Assembly: GCA_034509425.1 (NCBI GenBank)
Contig: JAVTVJ010000033.1
Span: 5,019,001 to 5,083,000, forward strand
Source of the DNA: Eopsaltria australis
Lineage: Eukaryota > Chordata > Aves > Passeriformes > Petroicidae
Direction: 5' to 3'
Length of the DNA: 64,000 nt
Part shown: in pieces, positions 12,186 through 24,440 of the stretch
How the letters are laid out: each line of letters starts with the position of its first letter
Numbering within the stretch: position 1 is the stretch's first letter
Program-made: the position numbers and the translations under genes
The notes under the pieces: model-generated
Seen by the model: the letters and a program-made list of their open reading frames with translations, nothing else
Database searches by the model: none
What the model was told of the DNA's origin: nothing

Positions 12186-13129
12186 ATTTCTTTCTATTTC
12201 AGATTATCAAAGAGTTTCTGACGCAGTCATAACAGTATTTTCCAGAGCTCTCCATCCCCTTTGCACCACCTCTCAAAAGGGTTTGCACAGAGTCTGTGTC
12301 TCCAGTTCTCAACATGCTTCAGATGATCTTCCTCCAGAAGCCTACTTATTTGTTCCCTAAATTTGTCAAAATCTATTATCCTCATTCTACTGAGAGGCAT
12401 TTTTCTCCCTGGGAGGAAAAAGACTGATATGTAGGTTCCAAATATTTATTCAAATATATTGTTCAGACATGTTCATAATTTGGAACTTATACAGTTGAAC
12501 AGGGTCACAAACAAATGTCATGCTCAGACTGATAAACTCAGGTCTTCAGAATGTCAAAATGATACCCCACACTCTATCCCTTTTTTTACTTGCAAAAACT
12601 CTTGCACTTCTTTAGGAAATCCCCTGTGTCTCAGAGTTCTTCTCCACTTTAAGTACTAATGTCTGACCATTCAAAAGCATGGCTACTATAAATGCTGACA
12701 CTTTATTATCTAGAGGGAAGGACATTGGATAAATTAAAAGAGTTAGCATTCTGTTCTGTGAACACCATTTTGAAGAAGGTTGACTTACAATTTGAATTCA
12801 GGAGTACTGGGAAGCACATTTTTTAATACTCACTAGCATATAGGAAAAAGCAAATTGTTTACCTTAAAACTATAAACAACAGATACACAGAACAAGATGA
12901 ATACTAATGTAATGGGACTGAAGAAGACTGACTTGGGAACTAGACACACTATGAAATGTTTTAAAATGCAACACGAAAAGTGAACTTATTTAAAGGAAAC
13001 AATAAGAAGGCATAAGTATAATAGAAATCTTGCATTATTTGAAGGCATATAATTTGTCTGGTAAGTTGCAATTTCACTTGCCAAAATTTATATCATTAGC
13101 TACTTCACAACTACCTGCATGCCTGGTCT

Positions 13130-13400
13130 TGCAAACAGGAGGAGGGTAAACACATTCTGGGCGGTCACAGTACACTCAATGATGTGTCAACAAACTATAC
13201 CTTACATGTGGCAACCTAAACCTTGGATCGTGTCAAAGGAGCTGTTTGTGTTGACGTCATGAAAACCATTTATCATTGATCCCCAGCCGCCAGCATTCCT
13301 GCTAGGATGGCCTGAAAATATTTAGGCTAAAGCATTCATTCCCTTGAATTTTTAATGTTTACAGTGTATTTTGTGCATGAAAAAACAAGACTGGAGTGAT
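13130..13400. promoter_or_regulatory. Candidate conserved non-coding element with a full CRE
   Basis: The palindromic cAMP-response element TGACGTCA is present in full at 13252-13259, a rare word in CpG-poor, AT-rich avian DNA. The surrounding 250 bp is less AT-rich than its neighbours, contains several intact CpGs (13161, 13229, 13256, 13287) and has no repeat signature. A CREB/ATF-bound regulatory element is plausible, but only the motif is seen. Confidence 0.3.
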
Positions 13401-16400
13401 GAATTTTGCTGTCTAACAGAGGTCGTTTACCTGAGCAAATAATTTCTCACATTAATAACCTTTCTCACAAGAGCTGAGTGACCTGGTATAAACATATTCC
13501 CTCCTTCTATCAAAAATTAAAACATGTAGCATGATTTGACAATCCATCATTTTCCTTCCCATAAAATAATAGAATGTGCAAATCCCAAAAGTTTTACATA
13601 AATTACGCATGTCGTCTAAACTCTACTCAATTCTGAGAACACATTCATTTCTGTAGCTTCTAATTGGCCTCTTTACAGATAAGATGTTTCCCACTGGGAA
13701 GCAGTTAAAAATAAGACAGACAGTTGTCCCCATGTCAACATGACCCCAGCCCACCAAGAAATCCAAAATAAATGCAAAAAGATGGCATCGCTATATGAAA
13801 CAGAAAAACTTTTTTAAACTTTTCCTTGGAAGTACAGGAATTGGATCACGTTGCATTTAGTAAAGATAGACCTCAAGGGCCTGCAACTGTAGGAAAGTCA
13901 CTGTTATAATACAAAGCCTTATGATGAGTCTGACATTCAGAATGCATTAACAAGAAACTGGATTTTTTTCAGGGTTTGATATGTTCAAGAGTTTGAACAT
14001 AATCCCAAATATTAATTGGCGATGCATACACTTCAATAAGAGAGCAAGAACAAAGTATCAAATGAATTCCTACACTCTAAAGCCTACTTAACAGTATGTC
14101 TGAACTGCTTTGTAAAAGCCCTATTCATGTCTGCTAAGAACATTAAATCCAACCAAATATTTAAAGCTAGTGAGCAGAAAATCTGGGTTCCAAGACTAGT
14201 TCCAGTATCTAAAATAAAGGATCATGCACAGCTTAAAACAAGATAGATCGTACTCATTTTGGTCAATACTAGCAGGATCGTGTAATAAAAGTGGAAAAAA
14301 AGAAGACATAATTTACTTATTTTTTATGAGCACTGCTGAAAAAAAGACCACTAGAAAACTGTTCTGGAAGATGACTTAAGTTGAATAATGTATTTAAGAG
14401 GAGGAAAAGAAACCGCAACACAAACCTGCAGTTTGAAGTTTTTTACGTTATTGAGATCAAATTCCTGCTCTTGATCTTTATTAATGTTCCTATCACAAGT
14501 TTGCTTCTGTATGTATGATAACACATTTGTAATAACTTTCAATTTCAAGTTATCAAAACCTTAATTTAAAAGCTAGTATTTTATTCAGGATGGCTACTGA
14601 AATACATGTTTGTAAAAAAATCAAGTCCTTCTGGCTTAACTCGTTCTCAGAATATCATCCAGAGAGTTACTAACCCTGACCTATTCCTTTGGAAAAAAAC
14701 ACAGAACAGAACTCAGTGTGTGAAATGTGTGAAAGCAAATGTAAAATAATAACCTGGGTCAATAAGGCTTATTTATGGCTACTTGATAATCCATGCCCAA
14801 AAATATTCAGAACAAGTATACAGAAAAGCTTTCTTTGTCACGCCCCAGCTGTCAAGAAGCTTTAGAAGCCAACCAAACACCACAGTTTCTTAATATGGTA
14901 CGGATATGGAACATAATCCTCTACAAAACTACTTACATACTAAATTTAGTATTCATTAACTCAATAGTGGATGCAAGAGTGTTTCATAAACAGCTAAAAG
15001 AGGCAAAGGAGATGGATAAATAAAGATATAATTTACAGCCCGATTTGTATGAAGACTTTAGTAAAACTGAAAATCTTTGAAAATATGCTAAACTTTGGCT
15101 AACCACAGGAAGGGGTTTCAGTCCAGACTCATTGGAACATCTAACCAAAAGCAAACAACTACACTGAATGCATTATTGTCTTCTGCTTTGTAGTTGGAAT
15201 TTCATAAAGTGGCAATCATCCAAAGAGTGGAAGAGATTCAGTTCCCTTAAAAAGATAGCTAATGCCCCAGAGATTCCCTCACATGACAGGTCATGACTCG
15301 TGGGGTAGACAGAGCATAGGTCAACTACACAGTTCAAGATCTGAAGCATAACCAGTGTGTCTGAATTCCACACGAAGTATCCACATTTTTATTTCTTACT
15401 TCCCTGATACAAACATTAACTAAGAGATTTTTTAGTTGTTTCCAGAAATGTGAATTTGTACACACAGTTTTGATTTCACCCTTATGCAAAAGCCTTTCTC
15501 TTCTACCTGTTCAGATAATTTAATAAGGTTTTAAAATTACATCAGTGTAACAATTTTGTTCATGTAAATTCTGATCTTAGATTGATATGTTTGTCCTACC
15601 TATCTTCAGGCAACTAACTATGATATCTATATTAATTCAGATTTTGTACTAGATTCTCAGCATGATTATCCCACCTAATATCTGAATGACTTTCTGTAAT
15701 TACCTCTATTTTCCTTTTATTTATCTAAGAAGCGCTAAGTTAGCACTTCAACTGGCTACTTCATTTTAGAGGGACACAAGATCAGTTACCAGGTGTGGCA
15801 AATTTCAGCAGATATGTAACAAGCTAGGCTCTTCACCCTCATGCTCTTGTTCTATCAGATAAACAGAAGGTTGGGCGGCTAACGACAAAAGTTACTTGAT
15901 GGTTTAGGACCGAAACTGAGAATGAATCGCAAGCATGTCTCTATGCAGTACAACTGGAGTCAACTGACTGGAACGGGATGGAGACACTGGCAGTCAGAGC
16001 ACAAAGGAGACCTCTTCCAGGAGGAAGTACTTAGGACTCAGGTCTCTTTATTCCTTATTAAAAATAATTTTTTTATTCTGCAAATCAGCAGCACAGTTCT
16101 CAACCTTGACTCTATACCCAATTTAATATTAGAGCAATCCATTGCCATATTGCAATAGTTTTCTCAAGTCATTCCAAAAACAAGAAGAGACCTGGTGCTA
16201 GAGAATCTCTGGAGATTACCCAGTTTCGATTATAAAAAAATAAGTTTAGGACCTTCTCTCTAAAACCCAACAATCTCCCTTGCTCAATACAGGCATGTGG
16301 ATATAAGATCAATACTAACCCTGCATCACACACTGTTACGGCTTCAGGGCTTTCTATGTGTATCGAAAAAGTAGACGGACCATCATATGGAATACTCTCC

Positions 16401-17159
16401 CCCCATTCTGCACTACAGCAAAATCACAAACCCTCGTCTTAGGACCAGAAGTTTTTGCTCCTGCTCTGTGCTTTCCCTGGTGCCCATGGGAACAGATAGA
16501 AAGTACACTCATTGTAACTTTCAGTAGAGAAAAAATTGCATTTAATTCTGAGTGTTCAGTCCAATTCTGAGAGTTCATAAAATAAACTGACTAGTAGAAT
16601 ATTGTCTTGACTTTTCTCTCAATTTATATCAACTTTTATGCAATCTATTTGATTAGGACTTATTTAATATATTTAATCAAATATCTATTAGGTGAGGCAC
16701 TGATTTCCTAACATGCAAGGTTACTTACTTCTAATAATTTACAGAAAGCTTTTTGTTCCTGAAGAAAAACTAAAAATGCACTTCAAATTAAAAGCAAGCA
16801 AACAAACAAAAGAACAAAGAAAGGGGGAAAATGCTGGGAACTCAGATGGGAGCTGGAAATATTGTGAAAGCAAAAGTGGTAATGAAGCAGAGAAGACTGG
16901 AGAGAAGTTGACATTACTGGAGGGCTCTCCCAGTCAACAATCAAATGTGCATTTACTGCAGTGGAAGAAAGGCAGATTAAAGGCAGTTTAAAGATGGAAT
17001 TTTGCAACAAACAAGCCTTCATGCTTTCTAACCTTTCATGGAATATATTTTGGTAAAATTCTCTCCTTTTAATGCAAACCCTTCAGACCTCCAAGAAATT
17101 CTCCTCATGCACCCACACTGTGTTTTCTGGCTTGAATAAGTTTGTTAGTAGATAAACAC
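13401..17159. other. Non-coding sequence, no feature seen
   Basis: No recognised repeat or gene. Open frames are at most about 92 codons and overlap frames on the opposite strand without any sign of a conserved domain. Confidence 0.5.
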
Positions 17160-17490
17160 TGCCGCTGCCTCATGCTTGAAAAGTTTTGAATGTAATTGAC
17201 TGTCAATGATATGATGATTTATAATGCAATCTGCTGCTACTTCTGCTGCTGCAGATAACTCTAATTTGCCTCTATTGTATTAGATATGATGAACTTGACA
17301 ATCATTTTCAATTTTCCTATTTGGCTTTCATTCAGGTTGATGTGGCCAGTAACAGTGAATTTTCATTGTTCTCCCCCTAAAGCAATAAAGGAACAGGAGC
17401 TTGTTTTATGTGAAGCAGTTGGCTCTTTCCAAAAGACTCATTTATTGTGTAATGAAGCTTCTGCCAAGCCAAACATTTACTGAAAGTGGG
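17160..17490. promoter_or_regulatory. Candidate conserved non-coding element
   Basis: The stretch holds closely spaced TAAT/ATTA, TGTCAATGA, TGATTTATAATGCAAT and CAATAAAG words, with CTGCTGCTACTTCTGCTGCTG at 17231-17251. It is not low-complexity and carries no repeat signature. The pattern resembles deeply conserved developmental enhancers. Overlapping unrelated open frames on both strands (17377-17814 minus, 17753-18169 plus) are most likely chance. Conservation itself cannot be seen from one sequence. Confidence 0.28.
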
Positions 17491-19029
17491 GACTGAAACT
17501 TCTGGTTTAAATATTTGTGTTTTACTGAAACATATACTGGCCAAGTTATGCAATATGAAAAAGATAGGTGACAGAGAGAAAAGAGTCTGCAGACATAATG
17601 AACACTGTACCAGCTGATTGAGATTACACAGGTTCTTAATTCTGATCACACTCAGACCCATAGGTTTTGGCTTCTCTAGGGAAGACAGGTGAAAGAGATC
17701 AAGATATTTACAGTTTCTAGTTTTGGAGAAAATTAAGGAATGAAAAGGAAAAGTGATAGAAAAGACCTCAGTGCATATAAAAATACATTTAAGAAAAGTT
17801 TGCCAGACAAGCAAGTACCATTTGACAACTCTTCAATTTACAGCCCCACTATCTTGTAAGGAAACCACTCAGGAAGTTAAAATGTTTATTATTAGCCATA
17901 GAGATAAACAAATCAGTTTTAAAGTGATACACATTAGACTACGAAAAACAGTCTTTCTGGCTTTGAAAAATGCAGCTTCCAAAGTCTCAGCTATATATAA
18001 AAGAAAGATAATCACACCTGAGTTTGTTCTAGTTTGCTTTGGTGTGCACAGACATAATGCAAAATGCAAAAATGACGTATTTCCAGTCCACAGAACAGTT
18101 TCTATTTACAGAGCTACATCTGTTTCCTCATCTAGCAATGTTTTCATAATAGTTGCAGTGGAGTTGTAATGTCACTCCAGCTGCCACTTGAAAGAATGAG
18201 ATGGGTCCTATTCTGCCTCATCTATCATGAAAAAGGACTGGCATCTAAGTTTCAATAACTAAACTATTCTGTGGGTAAGATATGAGACAAAGATTTAAGA
18301 TCTCAAGTTCTGTTTGAACAGCTGGCAGTTAGAAAAATGATTTTTAGACTTGCAAGCTAAACATATTTAATATGGAAATCATTGAGGAAGAAGAAATAGG
18401 GCCACAGTGCCACTTTCACAAAATTACCTTTTGACTGTAACTGCATTTCAAGAATTACATGATTTTCAGTATCATGCTTTCTGTGTATGAGAATTCATCC
18501 CAACATCATTCATCCACAATAAACTATACTACTGCAGAAGTTAACTTCATTTCAATTAACATAAAGAAGATTTTTATAAATAAACTTTGCAGAAGTTTAG
18601 GCCAACTTTTGGGGGAAATTGACTGGTTTTCCCTAGCTATTACAGTATAAAATATCACCACAAACAACATAAAGAATGTTGTAAAATATGTGGACTGCAC
18701 ATACAGGTTGAGAGGAATGGCTATTGCTTGCTGGACACCTGTTACAGTATATCAGGACTGGAAAGAATTCAGTGATTTCCTTTCCCTTGCATAAATACTG
18801 TAAGAATGTATACCTAGACCTTAAGCATCCACTTTAAACATTTTACTTTCTTTGGAAACAGGAGGCATTTTTAAAAGTCCAATGATATAAAATTGTTTTC
18901 TGAAGGCTTAAGAATTATTTTTTGAACCATTTGCTTGTAAAGCTTGTGGAAGAAACAAAAGATTTACCCACTCTTGATCAATTTAAATGTAAAAAGCAAG
19001 TAATCCTGTAAAATGTCTTCAGCTGAGTG

Positions 19030-19190
19030 AATTTGTATTGTATAATTAATATGTAATCATCTATCAATGAAGCAAGCTGCATCACTTCACCTTTAATAGC
19101 GGCAGTTACTGAAGAAGAGATTTTGGTTGGAGACAAATGTGAAACTGATTACTGGTTCTAACAGGGAATCAGCTACAACAGTGAAGGTAA
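19030..19190. promoter_or_regulatory. Candidate conserved non-coding element (weak)
   Basis: TATAATTAATATGTAATCAT followed by ATCTATCAATGAAG, then GCGGCAGTTACTG, in a non-repetitive context. The call rests on homeodomain-like and PBX-like word density only. Confidence 0.2.
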
Positions 19191-20221
19191 TATTATGATG
19201 TGGAAAAATGCCTGCAGTTACATACAGATAGGGCATGAGGCAACAATTTAACAAGATAAAATCTTTTGAATGTGCCCTACCTTTCAGATAGAATTTTACT
19301 TTTATGGTCCAAGTAGAATTTCAAAGATGCTCTGCTCCTTCTGCTTTATTCACACAGAGCAACATTTATGGAGAGAAACTCAGCAGTAACCTGTGTCTGC
19401 ACACCATGAAACAGTACATGGATTGCATTTCTCCACACTACGTAAAGTGTAGGCTCTGAGTATCTGTGCACAACATTTTCTTTTTCTTGAAACTCAAAGA
19501 TCAGCTTAAACCCAAAACTACCAATTTACTTCAACAGCCCTCAGAGACCAAAGAGCAAGAATTGCAGCTGCATGTAGAGAACCACAGCTCATGTGTGCAG
19601 GAATAAGCTTCACTATTTTTTTCCCAATGAGATAAAAAGAAAAGATCTTTCATTCAATGCAAAAGCAAGCCAAATTTGTTGTTTAGCTAGAGTATTGGTT
19701 AGTATAACTGGTTTGTGTCAGTAGACACTGCTTCAAAATTTAAATGCCTTGCAGTCCCTAAAAGCAGAAGGAAAAAAAAGCAAACATTTGACTGAGACCA
19801 GAAATGTAAAATTACAGCATAGCAACAGTGCAACAATATACCAAAAGCTACGCATTTCTACAAGCGTGATGCCATGCAGGTATTTGCTATTTGGAAATTT
19901 TGAGATGATACATTTACTCATATGTTATTAAAGTTGGAGTAAAACCTCCTGAGATACAGGATAGTTATGGTTGACATACTAAATTGTAATTCATCCCTTT
20001 CTGTCCATTGTGTTATTTGTAAAGAGAGGAAGGGAAAATAAAGACAAGATTTTTTGGTGGCTTGTTTAATCTGCTAAAACCTATTTGAGGTAATCCCTGC
20101 TCCACAGTGGTTCCCAGTGGGAGATGTAAACTGGCAGCAATACAAGTATTCCCCAAAAAAACTGTAACTGAGACATCTATTTTAAAACATACTCTAAGAA
20201 CAGAGAGCCGAGTTTTTTATT

Positions 20222-20238
20222 AAAAAAAAAAAAAAAAA
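20222..20238. repeat. Poly(A) run, A17
   Basis: An uninterrupted run of 17 A. No retrocopy or SINE body is visible upstream, so it is treated as a simple mononucleotide repeat. Confidence 0.9.
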
Positions 20239-20956
20239 GGTATTTTTCTACAAGCAGTTTCCAGTATGGTACCTCAGATTAGTAACAGAAGATAAGAAAT
20301 AACTTGTGCCTTTATGTGATATCATTTAAATAGCGAGTTGTTGAAAAAAATTGTTGAAAAATGAACCTCACATACATGAGCTGAGGACATGGTTCACCTC
20401 TGGAGCTGGCCTCTGCAATTTCAATCTTGTAGCATTCTTACCTATATAGGTAAAATTTCTGCTCTCTGTACTCTAAGCAAGAGATTAAGTTTTGAAGAGC
20501 TCTGCACATCTTCATCAGGAAGTTACTTGTGTTTTATTTTCCCAGTGAGATCATGACAAGAAGAGTCATTAATATAAATTTTCAGACAGAAAGACATATT
20601 CACTCTTTAAACCAGAAACCCTTTAAAATCTGATGTCTCTATTCACTACTCTATCAAACAAATAAAACACAAAACACACAAAAACAGTGTCTGAACATGT
20701 CACAGTGTATACAGCTTCTCTGAACTGCAGCAAGCACTACCTGAATTTTTCAATGTGTACAGAGTTCAAAAAATGGAGTCATTATTAGAGCTTTTATGAA
20801 CACATAAAAGCAATCTAGTGATGAAGAACTTCCTAGCATTTTACAGTGCAGCTTTGCTACTGAAGCAGCACCATGTAGTTAAAGAATTCAGTTTTTTCTA
20901 CAAAGGTGCTTTCATATGCACACTTTGATGAAAACATCATAAATGTATTGTGAATT

Positions 20957-20985
20957 AAAAAAAAAAAAAAAAAGAAAAAAAAAAA
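20957..20985. repeat. Poly(A) tract, A17-G-A11
   Basis: A 29-bp A tract broken by a single G. The preceding 300 bp do not look like a processed transcript. Confidence 0.9.
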
Positions 20986-22934
20986 GGTCCTCACTATTTT
21001 TCCTTGGTTGTTATCCTTTCCTTCTTCCCTTCATTGCTACAGAACACAAAGACCAACATTTCCAGACCTGACACTTAACGGCTCAGCTTCTGAATCCATG
21101 TGTGGTATATTTAACTGCAATTTTTATTCAATTCACTGTGGGTGCAGACACTTAGCTTTACATACCATATCTGAAAGCATTGGTTCTAGTTCTGACAAAA
21201 TTGTATCACTGGGTGGGAAAGCATAATATCAGAACCAGTGAAAGACTGTGTTCTTTTTAGATTGTACTACATAGCAGAAATACAAGAAATATTCAAAAGG
21301 CATTGAAAGAGAGGTGGTATGGTGTGGTTTTTTTGAGAAACAGAACTGTAAGATTAAGAAAGAAAAAAGGAATTTAGCTGTCATGCAAAGAGCTGGACTC
21401 CCTGCGTTAGAGACAGTTTTCATTTATAGAGAGAACCGCAAGCAGCAGAGAACACTAGCATGCTTATTGTCAGTGAATAGCATAATTTACCTTAAAAATT
21501 ATCCCTGAAAATGAAAAGAAAGTTAATAAAGCGGAACTAATAACTAAACAAATTTTTCCAATCTCCATTCAGGTGAGAGAGAAAAATAATATATAGGGGA
21601 CTTAAGATATAAATCTTCAGTCTCAGACATTGTGAAGGTTTCAAATCTAATTTAAATATTTGCAGTCATTTTGTTGTTGAAAATTTTCTTAAGAATAAAC
21701 AGCAATAATTATATTTCTTGATTTACACCTTTGAAGAGTGTTTTTAGTGTTTCAGTTCACAGAGAATTAATACTTTCTAAAACAGAAGTGGCAGTGGCAT
21801 TTGCCAAAACATCTGTTTTGCCAAAATGTCATTTAACCAAAACCAATTTCTCCTGTTTCTAAGCCTTGTGCTCTACTAAACTCCAGTTCCATATTGGAAG
21901 CCCTGTCATGAAAACCACCCGGAGACAGGGGATCACCTGGCCTCTGGTTTTCTTGATACAGGAACAAAAGTCTCAGTGGTGATGGAAATTGGGTGTGTGC
22001 ACACATTTAGTGCCTCCTTAGGGGCCTGATTTACCAAATTGGCATACAGATTAGGATGCAGTCAGAGCGTGCATCCACATTTCTTTTCTCTAGGAAGAAA
22101 GGGGTTAGAAACAGGGAAAGCCTGGAATATGAAGGTCTTGTATTGAAGGGCTGGCATTTCAGAATAAGAGCAGGTGATGTGCATGTCCAGCCCCAGGGCT
22201 TTGTGAAGCTAAAGCCTCAGGCTCATTTCCAGGACCTGATCTTGATTGTCTGAGCCCAGTTTTCTAATACAGTGCAAGAATGTCAATTTAAAACAAAATG
22301 GATTTAAGACCAAACAAAATGTTTCCTTAAGCATCCAGTATAAAGAGCTATTTTCAGCATTGTTTGCTTTTGTTTCATTTGTCCATCTATGCAAAATACT
22401 CTGCTTTTCTTGCTTAGTAAACTGAATTTCAAAATAGCAACCTAAAAGAAAATGCTCTAGATCAAAACAGTCAAACTTTCCAATGGCTCTGAACTTCATA
22501 AATTACATTAGAAAGAAAAAAATCTCTTTTGCAATCACAGGCTTTAGGGTTGAACGGCTGTTCTGGTAAACAGAATGTGCAGGTGGGATAATGCCTTTTA
22601 ATACCAGTAAACACAGTATTGGTTAAACAGAGATAACAGCACTGTCAAAAAGAATATCAGAAGGTAATGCATGATAGCAATGGGCTTGTAGTGTTATGCA
22701 GGGAATAACAGCAAAGTAAACAGAGGGAAAGGTTTGGGTGCCTATCCACAAGGCTGGGTCAAATCTGCACAGGGAAGGACTGCAGAGGTGCAGTTTTCAC
22801 CCTCCACCTAACTGCTGCCTGCCACTGAAAAAGCTAATCCAAGTCCTCTTCATTCCTCAGCACTCCTGCAGCTAGGAGATAGTTGGCTCTTACTGATTAG
22901 TGGAAAATAACATTTTTTTCTTCTCCTTTTAAGG

Positions 22935-23070
22935 GATACAAGATAAGCAACAGTAAGTACAAGGACATCCTAGGAGCTTTATTGACAGCAGCCTGTAATT
23001 ACATAAGATTAGGTATAATGTGATACTATGCCCAAGGCCCTCTGAAGTCTTTGCACTGCCCATTACATTT
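22935..23070. promoter_or_regulatory. Candidate conserved non-coding element
   Basis: CTTTATTGACAGC (22977-22989) resembles a HOX/PBX/MEIS composite site. It is followed by the 10-bp palindrome TGTAATTACA (22994-23003) and by AAGATTAGG and TATAATGTGATAC. The sequence is non-repetitive and information-rich compared with its flanks. This is inference from motifs. Confidence 0.3.
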
Positions 23071-23357
23071 TGGTAGACATAGAAGAGAAGAAGGGAAAGC
23101 TCAGCTCTTTACAAGAATTGCTGAACCACATATCTAGATGACAGAATTGGAGATTATGGGAGCCATTTGATAAACAAGACAGTCAATGCACTGCAAACCC
23201 CCTGTCAACCCAGAGGTCAAGGCTATTATTAGCAGTATCCTAAAGAAAACAGACACTTTGGCAACCTAAAATTTGTTTAATGCCCCGATTTCCTAGTGTG
23301 CAGGTATATGTATTCCTAGGAATGCTTCTGTGAACTAACTTGAATTAACTTCCAGTG

Positions 23358-23427
23358 TACGTCATTTACCAATCGGCCACTGCTCTCTGTGCTGCTATAA
23401 AAGTGAGGTTTCCAAACCACTACCATG
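23358..23427 (+). promoter_or_regulatory. Promoter-like CRE/CCAAT/TATA array
   Basis: TACGTCA (23358-23364), CCAAT (23369-23373) and TATAAAAG (23396-23403) occur in the canonical order on the plus strand. The CCAAT-to-TATA distance is short for a classical promoter. A start site would be expected near 23426. The sequence downstream has only an 18-codon frame from the ATG at 23425, so any transcript would be non-coding or spliced. It may instead be chance or part of an unrecognised mobile element. Confidence 0.33.
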
Positions 23428-23922
23428 AATTCTTCCTTCCCACTGTTTGGTCTGAGGTTGCGTCTACCATTCCGACTTTGAAGACTCACAGATAGCTCTA
23501 ATATCTCTATTTATGGGCTCAGGCAATTACTGTTGTACCTGACCACAGATGGCTCCAGTCAGAAGCTACAAGTACAAACACACCCGACTTAGCTCTCCTG
23601 CTTAAAGCTCTATTCTGATCACAGGTGATACTGGAGAATTTGTTCATCACACTGATAGTAACAGAGAAAGACCAGTAAATAAAGCACCTTTTCTCTCTGA
23701 CACCCCCAGAAACTTTCTGGGTATTAACCAGGAGCTGTCATAGCTACAGAGATCAGGACAGGGGAGGATGGGCATTGGTATTTGCTGTAATAACTTCTAC
23801 ATTTATTCTTTTAATGAAATGGTAAACCATACTCTGGACCCCTCTCTTCCAATCACTGTTATAAAAAAATAGCTGTGGAAAAAAAATTAAGACATATAAT
23901 TTCTCATTCTTACTGGAGTTGG

Positions 23923-23957
23923 TTTCTTTTTTTTTTTTTTTTATTTTTTTTTATTTT
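23923..23957. repeat. T-rich tract
   Basis: T16 followed by TTA-interrupted T runs. Confidence 0.9.
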
Positions 23958-24349
23958 ACTCCAATAGACTGACAGATCTTTTAAGCATTTTGCATCTGGC
24001 AGTCTGTTCAGTTGACAATAGTGAAAGGCTGAGGATGGGGGTGTGGAGGGAGAGGGTGAGAATGACAGTAGATAAGGTGAAGAGAAAGGAAAAGAAATGC
24101 TCTTGCATAATATCTAAAGGAGTACCTCCCCCACTTTAGAGTGAGATTTAGTCTGCACATCAGTTTCTACAGAGAGACTATAAATCCAAGTTACATAGCC
24201 ACATACCAAATGCACCAAGGGAAGACACTTCTCTTTTTTCCTTGATAAGGTGTCCCCTTCTGCCACTACAAGATGAGTAAATTACTCCACCTGTCTAACT
24301 GATCCCCAGTATTCAGCCTGACACTGACAATGGCAGTGCACCTCTTAGT

Positions 24350-24440
24350 GTGATGGACAAGTGATTGGCAGCATGGCATTTGCTGCTTTCTATAATAAGT
24401 TGGCTATTATACAATGATGTTGACAATCTAGAGACTGCAA
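24350..24440. promoter_or_regulatory. Candidate regulatory stretch (weak)
   Basis: AAGTGATTGGCAGC, CTATAATAAGTTGG and TTATACAATGATGTTGACA words sit close together in a non-repetitive setting. Motif density is the only support. Confidence 0.17.

Noticed and set aside
17377..17814. 145-codon open frame, minus strand
   Set aside because: The longest frame in the window. Its Phe/Leu/Cys/Ser-rich translation matches no family I know, it overlaps another frame on the plus strand, and it has no promoter or splice context.
17994..18003. TATATAAAAG, a perfect TATA-type word
   Set aside because: No CCAAT, GC or CRE partner upstream and such words are common in AT-rich DNA.
17753..18169. 138-codon open frame, plus strand
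   Set aside because: No recognisable domain. Length alone is not enough in 64 kb; kept only as a finding about stop density.
20957..20985. Poly(A) as the tail of a processed pseudogene
   Set aside because: The 300 bp upstream show no gene-like sequence or target duplication.
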